This document shows positions 17,215-26,340 of a stretch of 50,687 nt of DNA, piece by piece (within the stretch, counting starts at the first letter, position 1; each line of letters begins with the position of its first letter). The position numbers and the translations under genes are program-made. The notes under the pieces are model-generated. The model was not told where the DNA came from and did not search any database. It worked only from the letters and a program-made list of their open reading frames with translations. This DNA comes from Thermoflexia bacterium (GTDB lineage Bacteria > Chloroflexota > Anaerolineae > B4-G1 > DUEL01), in the NCBI GenBank assembly GCA_011192125.1, contig DUEL01000035.1, positions 1-50,687 of the forward strand. The letters are read 5' to 3'.

Positions 17215-18093
17215 ATGTTCAGGGAACGCATCAAGAAAGCATATGAGAATCTCACACCCAGTTTCAAACGGCTTGCCGACTTCATCCTCAACAACGAACT
17301 GGACGTCGCCTTTATGACAGCGACAGAACTCGCCAACGCTCTCGGGGTCGACGCCGCCACAGTGGTCCGTTTCTCCCAGACGCTGGGATACTCCGGTTAC
17401 CGCGAACTCGCTCGCGAGATCAAGCGGCGCGTTAAGGAGGACCTCACCGCTGCCTACGCGAAGTTCCCGGAGGCGGAGACGGACGCAGAGCGACTGCAGG
17501 CCCTGCTGGAGCACCAACGCCACACCCTGGGGATGGCCGTCGCTCAGGTCTCCGAGGAGGCGGCTCAGATCGTCGAGATGCTGGCCCGGGCAGAGCGGGT
17601 CTGGGTCGTCGGGGAGGCGACAGGCGAGAGCCTGGCGTCCCTATTCGCCGATTACCTGCGGATGGCAGGGATCAACGCCGCCGTCCTCCACGCCGACCCG
17701 GCCCGTGCCGCCTTCGTCGTCAAAGACCTGGGGCCGGGCGATCTGGTCGTGGGCATCGGTGTCACCGGGACCGGCGTGAACACCGCCGCGGTCCTCCGCG
17801 CCGCCCAGGAGAAGAAGGCCCAGGTCGCTGTCATCAGCGTCTCTCTGGTCACTCCACCCGCCCAGGTCACCGACCACGTGCTCGTCTGTCCCGCCCAGAC
17901 CCCGATGGGGGTACCATCCATCGCCAACCTGGTCGCCGCGATGATGGCCATCTGGCAGGCCCTCCTCGCCCGCGACGAGGAACAACTGGAAGCCCACATC
18001 ACCGCGCTACACCGGACCTATGCCGATCTGCTAAGCAAGCAGGCAGAGGAAAGCAAGCGAGGGGACATCTACCGCGTCTGGCGGGAGTTCTAA
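17215..18093 (+). CDS. RpiR-family transcriptional regulator (HTH + SIS)
   Basis: At 292 aa it has the usual RpiR/MurR length and layout. Residues 1-77 are the helix-turn-helix domain ('ELANALGVDAATVVRFSQTLGYSGYREL'-like region at about 42-70, where an Ala/Ser-Thr-Val-Arg-Phe recognition helix is clear). Residues of about 120-255 are a SIS sugar-phosphate-binding domain with 'VVGEATGES' and 'GDLVVGIGVTGTG' loops. Such regulators sense phosphosugars and control sugar catabolism or cell-wall recycling. AAGGGGG precedes the ATG. It has its own promoter and a strong terminator downstream, so it is probably monocistronic. No sugar genes are beside it, so its targets are elsewhere. Confidence 0.9.
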   Translation: MFRERIKKAYENLTPSFKRLADFILNNELDVAFMTATELANALGVDAATVVRFSQTLGYSGYRELAREIKRRVKEDLTAAYAKFPEAETDAERLQALLEHQRHTLGMAVAQVSEEAAQIVEMLARAERVWVVGEATGESLASLFADYLRMAGINAAVLHADPARAAFVVKDLGPGDLVVGIGVTGTGVNTAAVLRAAQEKKAQVAVISVSLVTPPAQVTDHVLVCPAQTPMGVPSIANLVAAMMAIWQALLARDEEQLEAHITALHRTYADLLSKQAEESKRGDIYRVWREF

Positions 18094-18128
18094 CCTCACT
18101 CCCGCTCAGAAGGCGGTACCACCTCCCG

Positions 18129-18173
18129 AGGCCGATCCAGCCCCGCCTACTGGGCGGCAGGCTGGATCGGCCT
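18129..18173 (+). terminator. Terminator after the RpiR-family gene
   Basis: A 14-bp perfect stem (18129-18142 with 18160-18173) encloses a second, inner hairpin (CCGCC-TACTG-GGCGG). A T-rich tail, TTGTTGGTT, follows. It closes the regulator gene and insulates the trpS promoter. Confidence 0.8.
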
Positions 18174-18201
18174 TGTTGGTTGACCGCTCTTGTGGTACAC
18201 T
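18173..18201 (+). promoter_or_regulatory. Promoter of the trpS operon
   Basis: -35 TTGTTG (18173-18178), 17-nt spacer, -10 TACACT (18196-18201) preceded by TGG (extended -10). An alternative -35, TTGACC at 18180, is too close to the same -10. Confidence 0.45.
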
Positions 18202-18234
18202 TGACCGCTAAGTTCACAAGGAGGCTGGTCGAAA

Positions 18235-19233
18235 ATGGGGGCGAAAAAAGGTCGCGTCGTTTCCGGAGCCCGTCCTACGGGACGTCAACACCTGGGCAAC
18301 TACCTGGGAGCCATCCGCAACTACGTCGCGCTTCAAGAGGAGTACGAATGCATCTACTTCGTCGCCGACCTGCACGCGCTGACTACCCTGAAGGACACCG
18401 ATAAGATCCGCGAGTGGACCTACGAGATGGTCCTCGACTGGCTGGCGGCCGGCATCGATCCAGAAGGGAAAGGGACCATCCTCTTCATCCAGTCCCACAC
18501 CCCTCAGGTCTCCGAACTGCACACCATTTTGTCGATGCTCACCCCCCTCGGCTGGCTGACCCGTCTACCCACTTTCAAGGAGAAAGTGCGTGCGCAGCCA
18601 GACAACGTCAACTACGGCCTCGTCGGCTATCCGGTGTTGATGACCGCGGACATCGTCCTCTATAAAGCAGACACGGTACCCGTAGGGAAGGACCAGGCCC
18701 CCCACCTCGAACTCGCCCGCGAGATCGTGCGTCGCTTCAACCACCACTTCGGGGAGGTCCTCGTCGAACCTCAGGCCAAGTACACCGAGTTCCCCAAGAT
18801 CCTGGGCATCGACGGCCAGCAAAAGATGAGCAAGTCGCTGAACAACCACATCGAGATCGCGTCCGAACCAGAGGAGATCCGGCAGCGGGTAATGCGGATG
18901 GTCACCGACCCCCAACGGACCCATCGGCACATCCCCGGCCGCCCGGAGGTCTGCAACGTCTTCACCCTGCACGGGTTCTTCTCCCCCGACCACGTGGCGC
19001 AGATCGACCAGGACTGTCGTACGGCCAAGATCGGCTGCGTGGACTGCAAGCGGCTGCTGGCACAGAACATCGCCGACTACTTTGCCCCCTTCCGGGAGCG
19101 TCGGGCCGCGCTGGCGACCGAGCCGGATCGGATCTGGGACATCCTGGCCGACGGCGCGCGCCGCGCGTCCGCCATTGCCTCACAGGTCCTTGCCGAGGTC
19201 AAAGAGGCCATCGGCCTCCCGCCGGTCCGATGA
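18235..19233 (+). CDS. trpS: Tryptophanyl-tRNA synthetase
   Basis: A class I aminoacyl-tRNA synthetase that charges tRNA-Trp with tryptophan in the cytoplasm. The HIGH-equivalent lies in PTGRQHLGN (14-22) and the KMSKS loop is intact at 197-201. The family motif GKDQAPHLELAREI begins at residue 151. Length (332 aa) is typical of bacterial TrpRS. AAGGAGG sits upstream of the ATG. The stop overlaps the start of the MazG-like gene by 4 nt (ATGA), so the two are translationally coupled in a three-gene operon with dtd. Confidence 0.97.
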   Translation: MGAKKGRVVSGARPTGRQHLGNYLGAIRNYVALQEEYECIYFVADLHALTTLKDTDKIREWTYEMVLDWLAAGIDPEGKGTILFIQSHTPQVSELHTILSMLTPLGWLTRLPTFKEKVRAQPDNVNYGLVGYPVLMTADIVLYKADTVPVGKDQAPHLELAREIVRRFNHHFGEVLVEPQAKYTEFPKILGIDGQQKMSKSLNNHIEIASEPEEIRQRVMRMVTDPQRTHRHIPGRPEVCNVFTLHGFFSPDHVAQIDQDCRTAKIGCVDCKRLLAQNIADYFAPFRERRAALATEPDRIWDILADGARRASAIASQVLAEVKEAIGLPPVR

Positions 19234-19613
19234 GCGACGAAACGACCACTCTGGCCCAACTCCGCCGGCAGATCGCCCACTTTGTGGCAGCCCGCGCGTG
19301 GGAGACCTACCACACGCCGAAGAATCTCAGCGTGGCCATCGCCATCGAGGCGGCAGAATTGATGGAACACTTCCTGTGGCTCTCCCCCGAGCAGGCCGCC
19401 GCTGCGATGGAGGATCCACGGCGTCGGGCAGCCGTCGTCGACGAACTGGCCGATGTGCTGATCTATGCCCTGAGCATGGCGAACGCGCTGGGAACGGATG
19501 TCAGCGAGGCTGTACGGACCAAACTGGCCCGCAACGAGCAACGGTTTCCCCCCGACCAGTGGCGGGGACGTGCCCGAGGAGTGGACGATGCGAGCGTTGG
19601 TACAACGGGTTAG
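19230..19613 (+). CDS. MazG-like nucleotide pyrophosphohydrolase
   Basis: A small all-alpha NTP pyrophosphatase of the MazG/dCTP-pyrophosphatase type (127 aa). The magnesium-binding acidic pattern is visible: E40-x2-E43 in 'IEAAEL' and E72-x2-D75 in 'DELADVL'. Such enzymes hydrolyse non-canonical or excess NTPs/dNTPs to NMP and pyrophosphate. It overlaps trpS by 4 nt and its last 26 nt overlap dtd. Being between a synthetase and a proofreading deacylase suggests shared housekeeping expression rather than a shared pathway. Confidence 0.88.
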   Translation: MSDETTTLAQLRRQIAHFVAARAWETYHTPKNLSVAIAIEAAELMEHFLWLSPEQAAAAMEDPRRRAAVVDELADVLIYALSMANALGTDVSEAVRTKLARNEQRFPPDQWRGRARGVDDASVGTTG

Positions 19614-20025
19614 CCAGGCCGCGGTGTATGTGGACGGCGAACCAGTCGCTCAGATCGGGCCTGGCGTCGTCGTCCTGGTGGGCGTCACCCACGGCGACAC
19701 CGAGGAACAGGCCGCGTGGCTGGCCCACAAGGTGGCCGGCCTGCGCATCTTCGAGGACGAAGCAGGCCGGATGAACGCCGGCCTGCTGGACGTGGGTGGG
19801 GAGGCCCTGGTAGTCTCCCAGTTCACCCTCTACGCCGACGCCCGGAAGGGGCGCAGGCCCTCCTTCACAAACGCCGCTCCGCCGGAGGTGGCAGAGCCGC
19901 TGGTGGACCACTTCGCCCAGACGCTGGCGGCGACCGGTGTCCCCGTGCAGACCGGGATCTTCGGCGCCCGAATGCTGGTGCAGATCTACAACGACGGTCC
20001 GGTGACCATTCTCCTTGAACGATAG
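19588..20025 (+). CDS. dtd: D-aminoacyl-tRNA deacylase
   Basis: Removes D-amino acids, and glycine mischarged on tRNA-Ala, from tRNAs. At 145 aa it has the standard DTD length. The family motifs SQFTLYAD (about 78-85) and [10 protein letters not shown] near the C-terminus, which carries the cross-subunit Gly-Pro, are both intact. The start at 19588 is preceded by GAGGAG and matches the conserved N-terminus 'MRALVQRV'; it lies inside the 3' end of the MazG-like gene. It is the last gene of the trpS operon. Confidence 0.96.
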   Translation: MRALVQRVSQAAVYVDGEPVAQIGPGVVVLVGVTHGDTEEQAAWLAHKVAGLRIFEDEAGRMNAGLLDVGGEALVVSQFTLYADARKGRRPSFTNAAPPEVAEPLVDHFAQTLAATGVPVQTGIFGARMLVQIYNDGPVTILLER

Positions 20026-20116
20026 ATCCCTCCATCAGCCACCTGGTACTTTTGAAAGGAGCCTCCCGCGGGCCGCCTGCGCACGTCCGACAACCCGATC
20101 CTTCCATAAACATAAA

Positions 20117-20153
20117 GGCACAGAGGGTCTCACAATTTGAGACCCCCTGTGCC
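20117..20153. terminator. Bidirectional terminator between dtd and the hydrolase operon; ACAGAGG element copy B
   Basis: GGCACAG-A-GGGTCTC pairs with GAGACCC-C-CTGTGCC around the loop ACAATTT: 14 pairs with one mismatch. Read on the minus strand it is followed by TTTATGTTTAT, a good U tract, so it fits best as the end of the eight-gene operon. On the plus side CTCTCTGTGGTTTCC follows (to 20175), extending the ACAGAGG-type palindrome also seen near 17010 and 45374. Confidence 0.75.
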
Positions 20154-20178
20154 CTCCGTCTCTCTGTGGTTTCCTCAC

Positions 20179-20982
20179 TCACCGCACCCGTCGCCGCCAC
20201 TCCTCCTTCACTTCCAGCGCACTGAGGTCGCCGTTCGTGTCCAGAAACTGCCGCAACAGTCGATTGAACTTGTTCATCTCGTCCAACATCGGAAAATGGC
20301 GGGCACTCTCGAGACAGATCACGCGTATGTTATCCTCTTGATCCCGCCATCTCAGATGTCCCTTCTCCTCCGGCTTCTGAATCAACGGATCGTGCCCGCC
20401 GTAGACCAGAAGGACCGGCACCGTGATCAGCGCGAGGTCCCGACGGAGGTCCATCTGCATCACCGCGCGCACGGTGTCGGCGACGGCGAGCCCGTCCGTC
20501 TTATTGGCCTCCAGTTGAACCTCCGGATATTCGCTGGCCTGTCGCCGTCCTAAAACGCGCGTCAGAATGTCGTTACCGTTGCCGGAGAAACTCGCCAGGG
20601 GGCGCGAGATGGACATCCCATCCAGCGGCACGCTCACCCCCATCACCTGCTCCACCCGCTCAGGCGACTCCACCGCCATCCGAAGCGCTACAACTCCTCC
20701 CAGCGCGTGCCCAACCAACGGCGCACGAACGATCCCCATCTCGTCCATAAACCGACAGACCAGCGCGACATAATCGGAGAGCGTGTACCCTCCCCGACGC
20801 CGGTCCGAATCGCCGAACCCCCACAGGTCCAGTGCATAGGTTCGGTACCGGTCGGAGAGGTCATCCATCGTCGGCACCCAGTAACGCCAGGAGCCCAGCC
20901 AGCCGTGGATCAGGATCAACGGCCGGCCCCGGCCCAGGGCCTCGTAATGGACCAACCCGCTCTCGATAATGACCGCGCTCAT
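20179..20982 (-). CDS. Alpha/beta-hydrolase-fold protein lacking the nucleophile serine
   Basis: The fold is clear: 'LIHGWLGSW' oxyanion loop (about 24-32), 'GHALGG' nucleophile elbow (91-96), 'GGHDPL' acid turn and 'ARHFPMLDE' histidine loop. The elbow residue that is Ser in active hydrolases is Ala93; the codon is GCG at 20704-20706. The Asp and His of the triad are kept. It is a close paralog of the hydrolase at 30292-31077, which keeps GHSMGG, so this copy is probably a binding or regulatory pseudoenzyme. It is the last gene of the operon, 19 bp after the CheY-like gene, with a weak ribosome site. A different catalytic mechanism is possible but less likely. Confidence 0.9.
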   Translation of the reverse strand: MSAVIIESGLVHYEALGRGRPLILIHGWLGSWRYWVPTMDDLSDRYRTYALDLWGFGDSDRRRGGYTLSDYVALVCRFMDEMGIVRAPLVGHALGGVVALRMAVESPERVEQVMGVSVPLDGMSISRPLASFSGNGNDILTRVLGRRQASEYPEVQLEANKTDGLAVADTVRAVMQMDLRRDLALITVPVLLVYGGHDPLIQKPEEKGHLRWRDQEDNIRVICLESARHFPMLDEMNKFNRLLRQFLDTNGDLSALEVKEEWRRRVR

Positions 20983-21001
20983 CGCTCGTGCACCAGCCGT
21001 C

Positions 21002-21373
21002 CTACCCCGTCTGCTCCAAAATCCGCTTCACCTGAGCGATCAACTCATCCGGAACGAAGGGCTTGATAATGTAGTCTATCGCTCCTGACTCGTACCCCTC
21101 CTGGACCTCGCGGTCCTGCCCTTTGGCGGAGAGGAAGACAACCGGGATGTTCTCCGTCTCCGGATTCTCCTTCAGTCGCCGACAAACCTCATAGCCTGTC
21201 ATCTTGGGCATTCGGACGTCCAGGAGCACCAACGCGGGCTTCTCCTTGTCCACCTTCTCCAGGGCCTCCGCGCCGTTGTTGGCCAACACAACATCGTAAC
21301 CGGCGAAGCGGAGTGTGAAGGCGATCAGTTCACGAATGTCCTTTTCGTCTTCGGCAACGAGGATCTTCGTCAC
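21002..21373 (-). CDS. Single-domain response regulator (CheY-like receiver)
   Basis: A stand-alone REC domain of 123 aa. The acidic pocket (E8-D9), phosphoacceptor D52 in 'VLLDVRMP', S82 and K104 in 'IIKPF' are all present, so it should accept phosphate. The start is GTG at 21371-21373 and overlaps the TGA of the hybrid kinase gene by 3-4 nt, so the two are translationally coupled. It probably takes phosphate from that kinase and passes the signal to an output protein by contact. No output domain is attached. Confidence 0.93.
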   Translation of the reverse strand: MTKILVAEDEKDIRELIAFTLRFAGYDVVLANNGAEALEKVDKEKPALVLLDVRMPKMTGYEVCRRLKENPETENIPVVFLSAKGQDREVQEGYESGAIDYIIKPFVPDELIAQVKRILEQTG

Positions 21374-24300
21374 GGCTCCATCCCTCCGTTTTTCTGGGAC
21401 CTCTGGGAATCGCCTAACAGTCTCGTAATCTCCTGGACCAAGTCCTCTACAGCGAACGGTTTGGCGAGGAAGCGCGCAGCACCCAGCGTAAAGGCCTCCT
21501 CCCTGCGCTCGATACGTCCCGGACTCCCCGTCATCACCATCACAGGGATGTCGCGGGTGAGCGGATTGGACTTAAGGCCACGCAGGACCTGGTAACCATC
21601 TATGTCCGGCAACTTCAGGTCCAGCAGGACGAGGGCAGGATGCACATCCCGTGCCACTTGGAGGGCCCGGCGGCCGTGCCGCGTCGTCCGCACGCCCAAC
21701 CCGTGCCGTCGAAGAGCCTCACGGATCAACTGCAGGGTGTCGCTGTCGTCGTCGACCACCAGGATCGGGCCGCGCCGCCCCAGCCCCCGTTGCACCGCGC
21801 GGAGCAGAGCCTCCTCGTCGATCGGCTTGGTCACATATCCCACCGCTCCCAAACGGAGGCTCTCCTCCTTCGAAGACACCACCGAGACCACAACCACCGG
21901 GATCGCCGTCGTCTCCGGGTCCTCCTTCAACTGCTGCAACACGGCTAGGCCGTTGACGTCGGGCAACAGCAGGTCCAACGTGATCAACGCGGGATCCGTC
22001 TCCTGGGCCAACTGGAGCGCCTCCTGCCCGGTCGCAGCGATCTCGACCCGGAAACCGGCTGCCTCCAGGTGGTAGCGGATCAGATTCGCCACATCCGGAT
22101 CGTCCTCGACCACGAGGATCAACGGCGGCTCGGGGGCGGCTGCGAGGGCGGCGGCCTGCACCGCTTCGGCGAGGGGCAACGTAAACGTGAACGTGCTCCC
22201 CTCTCCCAGTTCGCTCTCCACCCAGATCTCCCCTCCGTGCATCTCGACCAGAGAGGCGGTGATGGGCAACCCCAGACCGGTCCCCGGTGTCTCCTGCACC
22301 AGAGGGTCATCGGCCCGGAAGAAGCGGTCGAAGATCTTCCTCTGATTCTCCTCGGAGATGCCGATGCCGGTGTCGGCGACGGAGATCTCCATTTTCTCCC
22401 CACGGACCCGGGCGGAGATGGCGATCTCCCCTCCCGGAGGGGTGTACTGGATCGCGTTCCCGATCAGGTTGACGAGGATCTGCGCGATCCGGTCGCTGTC
22501 GCCCCAGACGGCCGGCAGATTCGGATCCACATCGACCTTCAACGTCAGGTCCCGACTGCTGGCCCGGGGCTGCAACGAACTGGTCACCTGATCGACCACA
22601 TCCTGAATCGCCACCGGTTTCATATGGAGTTCGATCCGCCCGCTCTCGATGCGGGAGATGTCCAACAGGTCGTTGACCAACGCCGTCAGCCGGTCGGCGT
22701 TGTTCCGGATAATGCTCACGAAGTGGCGCTGCTGCTCGGTGAGTTCCCCCACCGCACCCATCAATAAGAGATCGGTGTACCCCTTGATGGAGGTCATCGG
22801 GGTGCGCAACTCGTGAGAGACGGTGGAGACGAACTCGCTCTTGGCCCGCTCCGCCTCTACCTCGGCGGTGATGTCGCGGAAGACGGAGACCGTGCCGAGA
22901 TATTCGGATCCCATGATCACCGGGGAAATGTGCACGCTGACGACCCGATCGCCGATCTGGACCCGCTCGGCGGTGAAGTCGCCGGGGACGTGGTCGGCCG
23001 GGTTGGCGGCCCACTCCTCGATGGCGTCCAGCCAGGCCCGACCCTCCGTCCCGTAGAGCCCAAGCATCTCCCGGGTCGTCCGCCCCAGGACCTCCTCACG
23101 GGAGACGCCCAGGACCCGCTCCGCCGCCGCGTTAAACAGGATCACCTTCCCCTCGGCGTCGGTCACCATCACCCCGTCGGCCACACCCTCCAGGATGGCC
23201 TGGCTCTTGGTCGCCTCCACCTGCTGCTGCTTGAGCATCGCGCCCAACTGCTCCGCCTGCTCGCGGATCAGGTTGTAGAGGGCCGCGTTGCCCACCGCGT
23301 TGGAGATCTGGTAGGCTGCCGCCTCCGCCAAGCGCAGGTGGTCCGCATCGAAGTAGCCGGGCCTGCCGTGGTAGAGCATCAGGACACCCCAGACCTCCCC
23401 AGCCCGGCTCAGAGGGACCGCCAGACATGCCTGTTGTGCCGGGTCATCCTCGTCCGTGGGGATCCACCGCTCGTCCTTCCGCACGTCCTCCAGCAGGACG
23501 GCTTCGTCCTGTCGGATGACCCACCAGGCCAGCCCCTCCCCCCGCCGCCATCGAACCGGATACCCACCGGGTGGCACGGAGACCGATTTGCCAATCGCCG
23601 CCCGACAGACCAGCCGGTCCGGTCGCGTCTCGTCCTTCAGAAGGATCACTCCCCGCTCCGCGCCAACGGCCCGGGCGACCAACTCCAGCGATCGGTTCAG
23701 CACATGGTCCAGGTCCAGACTGCTGGAGACCTCGGAAGCGATCTGGTACAGCACCTCCACCCGATCTCTCTCGACCGTCAGTTCCTCCAGCGCCTGGGCC
23801 AGCGCCTCCGTCCGCTCCTCCACCCGACGTTCCAGTTCCTGGGTGAAGCCCTTGACCTCCTCGTACAACCGGGCGTTCTGCATCGCCACGGCCGCCTGGT
23901 TCGCCAACGCCTGGGCCAGCCGGATCGCGCCGGGGGAGAAGGCCCCTTTGTCGTACCGGTCCAACTCCACCAGACCGACCGTCTGTCCGCGGGCCACCAT
24001 AGGCAGGAGCAAAGCCTCCCCAGGCTGTGTTCCATCCCCTCCGAGTTCGGAGCAGGGGAGCACCATCGGCTCCTGAGTCAACAGCACTTCAACGACGGTG
24101 GAGTACTTCGCCGCCTCGTAGTCGGTGCCGATCCGGTCCCGCTCAGCCCCCTCCTTACCGATCTCCCAAACCACCGTGAGGCGACCAGCGTCTCGATCCC
24201 ATTCGGAGATCACACACCCCTCCGCCCCGGTCATCGCCAGAAGCCGGTCGCCCAACGACTGGAGGACCCAGTCGAGGTCGAGGGTCGATGAGATAGCCTG

Positions 24301-26304
24301 GCTCCCCTCCAGCAGCGTGGAGAGTTCCTGAGTCCGTCGGACCGCTTCATCCAACAGTCGGGCGTTCTGCACCGCCACGGCCACCTGGTCGGCCAGGGCG
24401 ATGAGGGTCGCCACGTCCGTGGGGGAGAACGGCTCTCGATAAGCCCGGTCCACCGCCAGCACGCCGACCACCTGGTCGCCAAAGGTGAGGGGCGTCAAGG
24501 CCACCGCGCCCGTCTGGACGTACTCGCCCTCTCCCTCCGATACCTCCTCCGCCACATCCCCGATCGTGAGGGGCATACCGGTGGAAGCGACCCGCCCGAC
24601 CAGCCCCTCGCCCGGAGCGTACGTGTACCCCTCGAGGTCCTCTAGAGCATGCCCATACGCTGCCCGCGGGACATACCGCCCGCTCTCCTCATCCAGGAGG
24701 AAGAGGACGCTCCCCGTGCTCTCGATCACGTGGCCCGTGGCCTCCACGACGGTCTGAAGGACCTCCTCCAGCCCTCGCTTGGCGATGACGGAGCGGTTCA
24801 GTTCGTTGAAGAAGGTCAACAGGTCCAGCCGCCGCTGGAGGGCTTCGACCAGCCGTGCGTTCTCGACGGCCACAGCGGCCTGGACGGCGAAGATCTCCAG
24901 CGCTTCAATCGTGGGCCGATCCGGAACCCGTCCGTCCCGCGGCTCGTCCACGCTGAGGATCCCGCGGATCTCCCCCCCAGGGCCCAACAGCGGCACGATC
25001 AACATATCCTGAGGATGCCAACGACCGGGCTCGCGGTGGATCTCCACAATCTCCCGTTCGTACACGTCGAGGACACCCCGCCAGCGAGATTGCTCCTCAG
25101 CGGGAATGTAGTAACTCTGACTGATGCGGAACTCCTCCCGCATCACCGTCGCCAAAGCCTCCCACGGCTGGGGGGTCTTCTTCATCCGCTCCACAACGTC
25201 CACCGGAAGACCGGCGGCAGCCATCCGGCGCAGCCGGGGGGGATCCCCCTCCAGGACGCTGATCAACACCAGGTTGAAACCGACGCTCTCCTGGATCGCG
25301 TAGGCGATCTCCTCCAACACCTCCTCCAACGGCTGGTCGGAACGGATGGCCTGACCGATCTCCAACACATGGCTCAACTGGTCGGCTCGTTGACGGAGGA
25401 GGTTGCTGCGATCCACCTGCTCCTGATAGAAGCGGGCGATCCCAACCGCAACAGCCACATCGACGGCCAACGTCTCAACAAACGTCTGGGCGTCTTCGTC
25501 AAACGCCTTTGGGGCACGGCTCTCCAACAGAAGAATCCCGGCCAACTCATCCCCAAGGCGGAAGGGAGCTAACAAAGCGGAGCGCGCGTCCCCCCCACCC
25601 CACACCGTCCGGCCCTCGGTGGGGGCATCTTCCACGCGAAGCGACTCTCCCTCCTCAATCACCTCCTGCAGCGCGCTGTCCTCTGAAGGCTCCTGCAGGG
25701 CCTGCCGCAGGCTGGCTTGGTCCTCCTCCAAATACCCCACACAAAAGGCGACGTCCCATTCCTCCGTCTCGAGGTCGCGCAGAAGAACGGCGCACCGGTC
25801 GGCACCGCAGAACCGCATCGCCTCCTCGGCCACGACCCGGTAGATACGCCCCACATCGAACGTCAGGCTCAACTCACGGCTGACCCGGTCCAGCCCGGAA
25901 AGAGCGGAGGCGCGGCGCGCAGCCCGCTCCTCTGCCCGCTGGAGGAGCGAGGAGAACCTCTGATCGGCGCGGCGAGCCCCCAAGACCGGCAGGAGCACAC
26001 CGGCGACGATGGACAGGCCGATAAGGACCACCTCGTACACCGCCTGAACGACCGAGCCGGAGGTCCATACGCGGATCGACCCCGGGAGCAGAAGCGCAAG
26101 GGCGAGGATCGACCCCACCAGACCGGCCTCTTTCCCAGCCAGGGCGGCCAAGACACCGACAGCCGCTGGCACCAGCAGCCGCAACACCGGCTGCCACTCC
26201 TCCGGTCCGGTGGTGAGGTTGTACCCCAACCACAACAACAGCGCGACGATCCCTATCGCGATGATCGCCCTGCGCTGGAGAACAGGGGTCGCTTGCCTAC
26301 GCAC
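21370..26304 (-). CDS. Membrane hybrid histidine kinase with five GAF domains, PAS and two receivers
   Basis: At 1,644 aa it has about four N-terminal membrane helices (about 12-107) and a coiled coil. Five GAF domains follow (about 138-300, 306-480, 491-640, 658-815, 845-1000), then a PAS domain (about 1030-1145) and HisKA with phospho-acceptor His near 1164 in 'SHELRTPM'. HATPase_c has N- and G-boxes ('NLIGNAIQYT', 'DTGIGI', 'GTGLGL') at about 1265-1375. Two REC domains carry their Asp near 1444 and 1562. GAF domains usually bind cyclic nucleotides, tetrapyrroles or other small ligands; no chromophore Cys is obvious. The start is GTG (26302-26304) with GGGAGGG about 9 nt upstream. It is co-transcribed with a receiver and a REC-GGDEF protein, which suggests a local phosphorelay. 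Domain borders are estimates. Confidence 0.93.
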   Translation of the reverse strand: MRRQATPVLQRRAIIAIGIVALLLWLGYNLTTGPEEWQPVLRLLVPAAVGVLAALAGKEAGLVGSILALALLLPGSIRVWTSGSVVQAVYEVVLIGLSIVAGVLLPVLGARRADQRFSSLLQRAEERAARRASALSGLDRVSRELSLTFDVGRIYRVVAEEAMRFCGADRCAVLLRDLETEEWDVAFCVGYLEEDQASLRQALQEPSEDSALQEVIEEGESLRVEDAPTEGRTVWGGGDARSALLAPFRLGDELAGILLLESRAPKAFDEDAQTFVETLAVDVAVAVGIARFYQEQVDRSNLLRQRADQLSHVLEIGQAIRSDQPLEEVLEEIAYAIQESVGFNLVLISVLEGDPPRLRRMAAAGLPVDVVERMKKTPQPWEALATVMREEFRISQSYYIPAEEQSRWRGVLDVYEREIVEIHREPGRWHPQDMLIVPLLGPGGEIRGILSVDEPRDGRVPDRPTIEALEIFAVQAAVAVENARLVEALQRRLDLLTFFNELNRSVIAKRGLEEVLQTVVEATGHVIESTGSVLFLLDEESGRYVPRAAYGHALEDLEGYTYAPGEGLVGRVASTGMPLTIGDVAEEVSEGEGEYVQTGAVALTPLTFGDQVVGVLAVDRAYREPFSPTDVATLIALADQVAVAVQNARLLDEAVRRTQELSTLLEGSQAISSTLDLDWVLQSLGDRLLAMTGAEGCVISEWDRDAGRLTVVWEIGKEGAERDRIGTDYEAAKYSTVVEVLLTQEPMVLPCSELGGDGTQPGEALLLPMVARGQTVGLVELDRYDKGAFSPGAIRLAQALANQAAVAMQNARLYEEVKGFTQELERRVEERTEALAQALEELTVERDRVEVLYQIASEVSSSLDLDHVLNRSLELVARAVGAERGVILLKDETRPDRLVCRAAIGKSVSVPPGGYPVRWRRGEGLAWWVIRQDEAVLLEDVRKDERWIPTDEDDPAQQACLAVPLSRAGEVWGVLMLYHGRPGYFDADHLRLAEAAAYQISNAVGNAALYNLIREQAEQLGAMLKQQQVEATKSQAILEGVADGVMVTDAEGKVILFNAAAERVLGVSREEVLGRTTREMLGLYGTEGRAWLDAIEEWAANPADHVPGDFTAERVQIGDRVVSVHISPVIMGSEYLGTVSVFRDITAEVEAERAKSEFVSTVSHELRTPMTSIKGYTDLLLMGAVGELTEQQRHFVSIIRNNADRLTALVNDLLDISRIESGRIELHMKPVAIQDVVDQVTSSLQPRASSRDLTLKVDVDPNLPAVWGDSDRIAQILVNLIGNAIQYTPPGGEIAISARVRGEKMEISVADTGIGISEENQRKIFDRFFRADDPLVQETPGTGLGLPITASLVEMHGGEIWVESELGEGSTFTFTLPLAEAVQAAALAAAPEPPLILVVEDDPDVANLIRYHLEAAGFRVEIAATGQEALQLAQETDPALITLDLLLPDVNGLAVLQQLKEDPETTAIPVVVVSVVSSKEESLRLGAVGYVTKPIDEEALLRAVQRGLGRRGPILVVDDDSDTLQLIREALRRHGLGVRTTRHGRRALQVARDVHPALVLLDLKLPDIDGYQVLRGLKSNPLTRDIPVMVMTGSPGRIERREEAFTLGAARFLAKPFAVEDLVQEITRLLGDSQRSQKNGGMEP

Positions 26305-26340
26305 CGATCCGATCCCTCCCTACTCTCCTCACCCGGCAGG

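Noticed and set aside
18100..18234. T-box or Trp-attenuation leader in front of trpS
   Set aside because: The hairpin at 18129-18173 ends before the likely trpS promoter, and no T-box sequence or specifier stem is visible.
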